Assembly (NCBI GenBank): GCA_947071365.1
Contig: CAMTFT010000023.1
Location: forward strand, 1-11,085
Length of the DNA stretch: 11,085 bases
Direction: 5' to 3'
Source of the DNA: an uncultured bacterium
GTDB lineage: Bacteria > Bacillota > Clostridia > Lachnospirales > Lachnospiraceae
Shown: one piece after another, positions 6,635-11,085 of the stretch
How the letters are laid out: every line of letters begins with the position of its first letter
Numbering within the stretch: position 1 is the stretch's first letter
Position numbers and translations under genes: made by a program
Notes under the pieces: generated by a model
Told to the model about the DNA's origin: nothing
Databases searched by the model: none
What the model saw: the letters and a program-made list of their open reading frames with translations, nothing else

Positions 6635-7300
6635 ATGATCTGGAAAAAGAATACGCTTTATTTAATCGCGGATTTTTCCTACGGCTTGGAAAAGCTTGAA
6701 CAGGCGCTGGCCTGCGGAATAGAGATCCTTCAGCTCCGGGAAAAGAATATTTCCTCCGCGGAATATCTGGAGCGCGCCAAAATACTGCGCCGTCTGACAC
6801 GGAAGTACAATACCGTATTTATCGTGAATGACCGGCTGGATATTGCGATGCTTTCTGATGCGGACGGTGTTCATCTGGGACAATCGGATGTGCCGGCGGA
6901 TGAGGCGAGAGCGCTTCTCGGCCCGGATAAGATCATCGGAGTGACCGCAAAGACCGCCGCGCAATCAGCGAAGGCCAGAAGGGATGACGCGGATTATCTG
7001 GGAAGCGGGGCCTGGTATGCGACGTCAACGAAGGCGGATGCAACACTTATCACAGAAGAAACCTATCGTGAGATTTTAAAAGAAAGCGGACTCCCGAATG
7101 TTGCGATCGGAGGGATCACACCGGAGAATTGTGACAGGCCGCTGGCCTGCGGCGCAGATGGATTAGCTGTGGCGGCAGGAATTTTGAAGGGAGATGTGGA
7201 GGCCAATATACGCGGCTTCCGGGAAAAATTTAAACAATTAGAAACAAAGGGGAGCTTGCACCAGCAGGCTGAGAACAGACGTAGGCGTCTGGACCCGTAA
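6635..7300 (+). CDS. thiE: Thiamine-phosphate synthase, with a C-terminal tail encoded by the riboswitch
   Basis: This 221-residue TIM-barrel enzyme joins HMP-PP and thiazole phosphate to form thiamine phosphate. Key segments are ILQLREKN (31-38), FIVNDRLDIA (62-71), ADGVHLGQSD (76-85), IIGVTAKT (100-107), DYLGSGAWYATSTKADA (120-136), VAIGGI (156-161) and GADGLAVAAGIL (173-184). The ATG at 6635 begins the usual short lead to the first strand; its ribosome binding site is mediocre (AGGGTGG at 6624-6630). The frame is open 79 codons further upstream, but that crosses thiM. The family normally ends near FREKFKQ (195-201). Here the last ~17 residues (KGSLHQQAENRRRRLDP) are translated from the TPP aptamer and the TAA at 7298-7300 lies in its core. 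This tail is probably non-functional and may be a product of rearrangement. Confidence 0.93.
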   Translation: MIWKKNTLYLIADFSYGLEKLEQALACGIEILQLREKNISSAEYLERAKILRRLTRKYNTVFIVNDRLDIAMLSDADGVHLGQSDVPADEARALLGPDKIIGVTAKTAAQSAKARRDDADYLGSGAWYATSTKADATLITEETYREILKESGLPNVAIGGITPENCDRPLACGADGLAVAAGILKGDVEANIRGFREKFKQLETKGSLHQQAENRRRRLDP

Positions 7301-7333
7301 CCTGATTTGGATAATGCCAACGTAGGAGAATAT
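7247..7333 (+). ncRNA. TPP riboswitch (THI element) upstream of thiD
   Basis: The conserved THI-box elements are present in order: GGGGAGC (7249-7255), CTGAGA (7269-7274), ACCC (7293-7296), CCTGAT (7301-7306), GGATAATGCCA (7309-7319) and CGTAGGAGAA (7321-7330). Pairings I can trace are P2 GGG/CCC (7250-7252 with 7294-7296), P3 AGCTTGC/GCAGGCT closing an ACCA loop, P3a CAGACG/CGTCTG (7276-7281 with 7286-7291), P4 CCT/AGG (7301-7303 with 7324-7326) and P5 TTGG/CCAA (7307-7310 with 7317-7320). A P1 stem is not evident, because the 5' flank is thiE coding sequence. It senses thiamine pyrophosphate and should repress thiD when TPP is abundant. Confidence 0.93.
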
Positions 7334-7355
7334 CGATAGATACAGTGCAGAATCT

Positions 7356-7390
7356 GCGCGGCGGTACATTCTACGTATCGCCGCGCTTTT
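7356..7390 (+). terminator. Intrinsic terminator, likely expression platform of the TPP riboswitch
   Basis: A 12-bp GC-rich stem (GCGCGGCGGTAC at 7356-7367 with GTATCGCCGCGC at 7375-7386, one G-T wobble) closes a 7-base loop and is followed by TTTT at 7387-7390. It begins about 25 bases after the aptamer, the right place for TPP-dependent termination. The T-tract is short, and GCGCG follows it. I could not trace a convincing antiterminator by eye. Confidence 0.75.
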
Positions 7391-7425
7391 GCGCGTTGGC
7401 AATGAGCCGTGCAAAATTGGTGGAA

Positions 7426-7456
7426 AACAAAATGACCGTTTACGGGCATTTTTGTT
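7426..7456 (+). other. Second hairpin in the thiD leader
   Basis: AACAAAATG (7426-7434) pairs with CATTTTTGTT (7447-7456) with one unpaired T, then an A/G mismatch, then CCG/CGG closing a TTTA loop. The AT-rich outer stem carries T residues on its 3' side, so it could act as a weak second terminator or pause site between the riboswitch and thiD. Confidence 0.35.
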
Positions 7457-7473
7457 AGACGACAATTTTATAG

Positions 7474-7625
7474 GGCGAAGCCCGCGACCGAGGAAATGCG
7501 AAGCATTTGCGAGGGGCGCAGCACGGCTCAAAAGTGGAGGGGAACAGGCGAAGCCCGCGACCGAGGAAATGCGAAGCATTTGCGAGGGGCGCAGCATGGC
7601 TCCAAAGTGGAGGCGCAGCACGGCT
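7474..7625. repeat. Tandem 73-bp palindromic repeat (about 2.2 copies)
   Basis: Copy one (7474-7546) and copy two (from 7547) start with GGCGAAGCCCGCGACCGAGG and stay almost identical for about 65 bases, differing at a few positions near their ends. A third partial copy, GGCGCAGCACGGCT, follows at 7612-7625. Each unit contains AAATGC-GAA-GCATTT, a perfect 6-bp hairpin with a GAA loop, inside a GC-rich context. This looks like a dispersed palindromic element of the kind clostridial genomes carry in intergenic regions, here duplicated in tandem. The remaining leader, 7626-7740, holds nothing I recognise except the thiD ribosome binding site. Confidence 0.85.
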
Positions 7626-7740
7626 TGGCACTGGGGCAGACCGGGGGCACCACTCTCTGTCGCAGCATAAGCGAGGAATGATCGTTGCTGTCACGGTAAC
7701 AAATAACTCGCAGAAAGAAAAATCAAAGGAGGTTTTCAAA

Positions 7741-8529
7741 GTGAAAACAGCATTGACAATCGCCGGAAGTGATTCCAGCGGAGGCGCCGGCATCCAGGCA
7801 GATATTAAGACAATGACCGTACATGGCGTGTACGCCATGAGCGCGGTTACGGCGCTTACTGCCCAGAATACGACCGGCGTGACAGGTATCATGGAAGTGA
7901 CACCTGAATTTTTAGGAAAACAGCTTGTTTGTATATTTACGGATATCCGCCCGGATGCAGTAAAGATCGGAATGGTTTCTTCAGGAAAGCTGATTGAAAC
8001 GATAGCGGCAAAGCTTACGCAGTACCGGGCTGAAAATATTGTGGTGGATCCGGTGATGGTGGCGACAAGCGGAGCGAGACTGATCAGCGAAGAAGCGATT
8101 TTGGTACTAAAAGAAGAGTTGTTGCCTCTGGCAGCGCTTGTCACTCCGAATATTCCGGAAGCAGAGGTGCTTTGCGGAAACAGGATCACATCGGCTCTGG
8201 ATATGGAAGCCGCTGCAAAGCAGATCGGCGACCGGTATCACTGTGCCGTCCTGTGTAAGGGCGGTCATCAGCAGAACGATGCAAATGATCTGTTGTATGC
8301 GGAGGGAAAAAGTACGTGGTTCTGCGGGCAGCGGATCGACAATCCGAATACCCACGGAACGGGATGTACACTGTCCAGTGCGATCGCTTCCAATCTGGCG
8401 ATGGGAGATCCGATGGAGACGGCGGTAAAAAAAGCCAAAGACTACATTTCGGGTGCCCTGGGCGCTATGCTGGATCTGGGGGCGGGCAGTGGGCCGATGA
8501 ATCATGCTTTTGCGATTGTGCAGCAATAG
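7741..8529 (+). CDS. thiD: Bifunctional hydroxymethylpyrimidine / phosphomethylpyrimidine kinase
   Basis: This 262-residue ribokinase-family enzyme phosphorylates HMP to HMP-P and then HMP-PP, the pyrimidine partner used by ThiE. Motifs are LTIAGSDSSGGAGIQADIKT (5-24), DAVKIGM (72-78), VVDPVMVATSG (101-111), TPNIPEAEVL (135-144), CKGGH (172-176) and NTHGTGCTLSSAIASNLA (203-220) with the catalytic GTGC loop. The GTG at 7741 is chosen because a perfect AAAGGAGG (7725-7732) lies 8 bases upstream and the protein then starts at the conserved MKTALTIAGSDS. The frame is open 78 codons further up, but that runs through the tandem repeats. It is controlled by the TPP riboswitch some 410 bases upstream, an unusually long leader. 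Confidence 0.95.
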   Translation: MKTALTIAGSDSSGGAGIQADIKTMTVHGVYAMSAVTALTAQNTTGVTGIMEVTPEFLGKQLVCIFTDIRPDAVKIGMVSSGKLIETIAAKLTQYRAENIVVDPVMVATSGARLISEEAILVLKEELLPLAALVTPNIPEAEVLCGNRITSALDMEAAAKQIGDRYHCAVLCKGGHQQNDANDLLYAEGKSTWFCGQRIDNPNTHGTGCTLSSAIASNLAMGDPMETAVKKAKDYISGALGAMLDLGAGSGPMNHAFAIVQQ

Positions 8530-8611
8530 GATCATTTCCCGAACGGCGAATCCAATGAATCTTTCTTGCAGGAACCGCTTTCGCTTAACAGTTCTACGAA
8601 GCAGTACATAA

Positions 8612-8644
8612 GGAGCAGGGCACACATTTTATGTACCCTGCTCC
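8612..8644. terminator. Bidirectional hairpin between convergent thiD and beta-helix gene
   Basis: GGAGCAGGG (8612-8620) pairs with CCCTGCTCC (8636-8644), with an inner ACAT/ATGT extension closing a short T-rich loop. It lies 27 bases past the stop of the minus-strand gene and 83 bases past the thiD stop. T-tracts are poor on both sides (TTATGT on the minus strand), so termination may rely on stem strength. The remaining 8530-8611 shows no gene. Confidence 0.6.
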
Positions 8645-8670
8645 GAAAGCGTATATCTTACCGGCAGATT

Positions 8671-10851
8671 TTAGTTTGCTTTGCCTGCTTCCTCCTGCGG
8701 CCAGAGAGTGTATACATTTTCTCCGCTCTCCAAATCAGCAAAAGGCCCTGCTACGGTATTTTCAGCATCACGGCTGTTACCGAAGAAATCGGCGTCTACA
8801 TCCGGTGCCATAAATTCTATGCCAACCTGTTCATACAGAGTTGCGGCTCCGAGGTATTCCCCGGTCATGTGAGGCGCATTGACTGTGCGGACGCTGTCAT
8901 CAACATTCAGAGTCAGCTTAAAGCTGTCCGGAGTTGCCTCGATCGTATAGCTTCCGCCTTCTGAGGTAATGCTGTGCTCATCTGCAATATATTCATCAGA
9001 ATACTGTTCGTTAATGGACTGTGCGCCACCGTAATATACGTTGTAGTCACATTCGTTGCCGTAAACCATTGTACCTGTTCCGAAAGTATCGTCACCTTCT
9101 ACCGGCAGCCATGCCAGAATTCCTTTATAGAGGGCATCCATCTCCTCGTTTTTCCAACATCCGCCGCTGTAATCCTTATTGGCATCCGGGTCGGTGCTTA
9201 AAGAAACTTCCGTATAAATACCGTTGAAATTCTCGCTGCTTTCCGCTTTGACGGTAGTTTCGCCATAGTCGTAGTCTTTGGCAGCAGTTACTCCATAGTC
9301 AAAAAATACATTTCCCAGCAGCTTGTTAAAACGGTTGTAGGTTTCAAAACGGCTCGTATCTTCCTTACCGATCATATTCAGCGTGCCCGGTTCAGTGATG
9401 CGCATTGCTCTGGAGTAGCCGTCAAAGCCCTCTGCGCCAGGCATAGCGGTAGAAGCGTCGGTATTCCATGCAGTATCTGTTTCCTGTCCATTCATAAGAT
9501 AAAGATTGTTTACCAGATAAGAATGGCTTTCCAGTACCTGTCCCCAACCAGTGCTTACGAAAACATTGTTTGCGATGAGCAGCCAGCCGGCGTTGCATTC
9601 AAGGTCTACATAGCTGAAACCGTTGTTCATGTCACAGATAATATTGTTTGTAATTTCAGAACCCTCACATTCACAGTCAAGCCAGATCGGCCGTGCGGTT
9701 CCCTCGCTGTCAGTATAAAAATAGTTATCATGAATCTTAATACCCCAGCCGCCGGAAACGTCTTTGATATATGCTTCTGAGAGCATTCCGGTGTTTAAGG
9801 TATTGTTATTTGCCAGAGTACATCCATAGATTTCCGTGTAAGGTCCACGGTAAGCCATCATACCATTTGTACCGTTATTTGATACGTTGCAGTAGCGAAT
9901 GGTGTGATATCCATAAAGCTCCGGTTCGCCACCGTATTTGATCTCCTGTTTTCCGGAGCCGTTTCCAAAGTCAATTGCGACACCGCGGCATTCGGTGACA
10001 TTACAGTTTTCAATAATCCAGTGATGACCGCCATTTGTGGCAATCGCACCGTACATTGCTTCTGCTGTAGTCATCCAGAAATCAATTGTTTTCGGACCGC
10101 AGCCATGTTTTACAGTGAGACCGTCAATGGTAATGTAACCCTGATTCCATTTTGCTGTGATACACTGCATACGGTTATTGATCTCTACCGTATTTTCATC
10201 GGATGCCGGATCCAGATCACCGAAGTTGGCATAGATCACCGTTTCGCCAGTCGTTTCATCGACAGTGGCGTACCATGTGTATGCATTTGCTGCGGCATCT
10301 TCCAGAGTCCATTGCTGAGACATAATGACATCGTTAATGTACACACATCCGCAGGAAAAGAAGTTTTCATACTGGGAACCTTTGGACATCCAGTTTACGG
10401 CGAAAGGATTAAAATACTCGCCCTCCGCATTCATTCCAAAGTAGTCCTTTGGAAGCGTTAAAGAATAGACAGACTGGGCCTCATCATAGATCCACTGGGA
10501 ACCATCAATTATATCGGAACCGGTGACAACAACGTCTTCGCCTTCCGCAGCTTTTAAAACAATGCGGCTTTCTTCGCTGGTGCCGCCCTGCGGGAAGACA
10601 ACTTCCTCGCGGTAAACTCCGGCTTTAACAAGGATAGTCTGTCCTGGCTGAACTGCGTCGGCAGCTTCCTGAAGGGTAGTATAGTCCCCGCTGCCATCCT
10701 GCGCAACGACGATGGTATCTTCCTGGAGAGTATCGGCTGTGGTTTCTGCGGATGTTTCCTCGTTTGCCAGAGCAGCAACCGGGGAAGAGACAGCAAGTGA
10801 TGCGGTCATCAGGCCTGTCAGAGCAAGTGCCATTATTTTTTTGTGTTTCAT
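8671..10851 (-). CDS. Secreted right-handed parallel beta-helix protein, putative polysaccharide-active enzyme
   Basis: This encodes 726 residues. A signal peptide (MKHKKIMALALTGLMTASLAV, cleavage likely after ALA at 29) is followed by a Thr/Glu-rich linker. Residues 46-82 (TIVVAQDGSGDYTTLQEAAD ... VKAGVYREEV) are the N-terminal cap seen in pectin methylesterases, pectate lyases and DUF1565-type proteins. Coils with the N-x-I/V pattern run from about 238 to 455 (ITIDGLTVKHG, WIIENCNVTECRG, HTIRYCNVSNNG, IKIHDNYFY, EITNNIICDM, LLIANNVF). The C-terminal ~270 residues are acidic and rich in Tyr and Asn, perhaps an accessory domain. I see no LPXTG, S-layer or dockerin signal, so it is probably released. 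The start has GGGAGGAG upstream on the minus strand. The exact family (a pectate lyase or a GH141-like glycosidase) cannot be decided by eye. Confidence 0.85.
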   Translation of the reverse strand: MKHKKIMALALTGLMTASLAVSSPVAALANEETSAETTADTLQEDTIVVAQDGSGDYTTLQEAADAVQPGQTILVKAGVYREEVVFPQGGTSEESRIVLKAAEGEDVVVTGSDIIDGSQWIYDEAQSVYSLTLPKDYFGMNAEGEYFNPFAVNWMSKGSQYENFFSCGCVYINDVIMSQQWTLEDAAANAYTWYATVDETTGETVIYANFGDLDPASDENTVEINNRMQCITAKWNQGYITIDGLTVKHGCGPKTIDFWMTTAEAMYGAIATNGGHHWIIENCNVTECRGVAIDFGNGSGKQEIKYGGEPELYGYHTIRYCNVSNNGTNGMMAYRGPYTEIYGCTLANNNTLNTGMLSEAYIKDVSGGWGIKIHDNYFYTDSEGTARPIWLDCECEGSEITNNIICDMNNGFSYVDLECNAGWLLIANNVFVSTGWGQVLESHSYLVNNLYLMNGQETDTAWNTDASTAMPGAEGFDGYSRAMRITEPGTLNMIGKEDTSRFETYNRFNKLLGNVFFDYGVTAAKDYDYGETTVKAESSENFNGIYTEVSLSTDPDANKDYSGGCWKNEEMDALYKGILAWLPVEGDDTFGTGTMVYGNECDYNVYYGGAQSINEQYSDEYIADEHSITSEGGSYTIEATPDSFKLTLNVDDSVRTVNAPHMTGEYLGAATLYEQVGIEFMAPDVDADFFGNSRDAENTVAGPFADLESGENVYTLWPQEEAGKAN

Positions 10852-10882
10852 GAGTAAACTCCTCCCATGTAATGTTTAATTT

Positions 10883-10912
10883 AATGCGATAACGTTAACG
10901 CGAATGCGATAA
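10883..10912. promoter_or_regulatory. Candidate LacI-family operator with direct repeats
   Basis: GCGATAACGTTAACGC (10886-10901) is an almost perfect palindrome around a central CG, the layout of LacI/GalR-family operators. The decamer AATGCGATAA occurs at 10883-10892 and again at 10903-10912, exactly 20 bases apart. The cluster lies just downstream of the candidate promoter and 32 bases before the ATG, where a bound repressor would block transcription. It fits the catabolite cre consensus only poorly (three mismatches), so a local sugar-responsive regulator is more likely. Confidence 0.6.
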
Positions 10913-10918
10913 TGTCAA

Positions 10919-10945
10919 ACTATAACAAAAAATATAAAAAGTCAA
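10919..10945 (-). promoter_or_regulatory. Candidate promoter of the beta-helix gene
   Basis: On the minus strand, TTGACT (10945-10940) and TATAGT (10924-10919) are separated by 15 bases. The spacer is short for a housekeeping promoter but both boxes are good. Transcription would start near 10912, right at the operator repeats. A second TTGACA at 10919-10914 has no good partner at 17 bases. Confidence 0.5.
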
Positions 10946-11085
10946 TAAAAAAATGGGAGTTATGCACAACTTTGTTATATAGTGCTAAATATGCAGAATT
11001 ATTTTTGGATAATATGCTGAAATTTGATTCATAAAAGAAAAGATAATGAATTGAGAGACGAATTATAGAAAAATCCGGAGAATAC
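10946..11085. other. AT-rich intergenic end of the contig
   Basis: I see no coding frame, RNA gene or repeat in these last 140 bases. The sequence is very AT-rich, in contrast to the housekeeping genes, which fits an upstream region of a regulated carbohydrate gene. CCGGAG at 11075-11080 could be a ribosome binding site of a gene starting just beyond the window, but this cannot be tested here. Confidence 0.5.

Noticed and set aside
7474..7625. CRISPR array
   Set aside because: There are only about two copies, adjacent with no variable spacers, and no cas genes nearby.
7507..7740. N-terminal extension of ThiD through the tandem repeats
   Set aside because: The extension is repeat-derived, and the GTG at 7741 has a perfect ribosome binding site and starts the conserved N-terminus.
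7455..8189. Minus-strand open frame of 244 residues across the repeats and thiD
   Set aside because: Its C-terminal half is only the translated 73-bp repeat and the rest is antisense to thiD.
10886..10901. Catabolite-responsive (cre) site for CcpA
   Set aside because: It deviates from the cre consensus at about three positions; a generic LacI-family operator is the better description.

Overview
The window looks like a piece of a draft genome contig from a Gram-positive gut-type clostridium, most likely a Lachnospiraceae. This rests on gene order (a kinase gene, holB, ricT/yaaT, yabB/trmN6, rsmI), strong AGGAGG-type ribosome binding sites, GTG and TTG starts, moderate GC, and a low-GC secreted-protein gene at the end. 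I inferred this from protein sequence and synteny and ran no database search. The first 43 bases are not genomic. They are an Illumina Nextera adapter with what appears to be an i5 index, so the contig really begins at base 44.

Layout. Bases 44-490 hold the 3' part of a guanylate-kinase-like gene cut off by the contig end. A small secreted DUF6273-type protein gene (580-1218, TTG start) follows and separates the kinase gene from a housekeeping cluster with its own sigma-A-type promoter (1355-1383): holB (DNA polymerase III delta'), ricT (RNase Y specificity factor), a tRNA1(Val)-type adenine-N6 methyltransferase and rsmI (16S rRNA 2'-O-methyltransferase). The first three genes overlap end to start. 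Between the methyltransferase gene and rsmI sits a striking palindrome with two perfect 28-base arms (4087-4165).

Bases 5153-8529 are a thiamine salvage cluster. ThiW is the thiazole-specific ECF transporter subunit, ThiM phosphorylates hydroxyethylthiazole, ThiE couples it to HMP-PP, and ThiD makes HMP-PP. Together they import and recycle thiamine precursors to thiamine phosphate; no de novo thiazole or HMP genes lie here. A TPP riboswitch with a downstream hairpin terminator lies inside the cluster, just before thiD and not before thiW. The thiE reading frame runs into the aptamer and stops inside its conserved core. The long leader between this riboswitch and thiD also carries a 73-bp tandem palindromic repeat, and degenerate 34-35-bp repeats fill the thiM-thiE gap.

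Bases 8671-10851, on the minus strand and convergent with thiD, encode a 726-residue secreted right-handed beta-helix protein of the pectate-lyase-like superfamily, probably acting on polysaccharides. Its AT-rich upstream region has a candidate promoter and LacI-family-like operator motifs. A shared hairpin (8612-8644) separates the convergent genes.

I found no convincing undescribed multi-gene defence or mobile system. The least ordinary items are the thiE/riboswitch fusion without a visible P1 stem, the 28-bp-arm palindrome, the repeat-filled thiD leader and the uncharacterised beta-helix enzyme with its operator.
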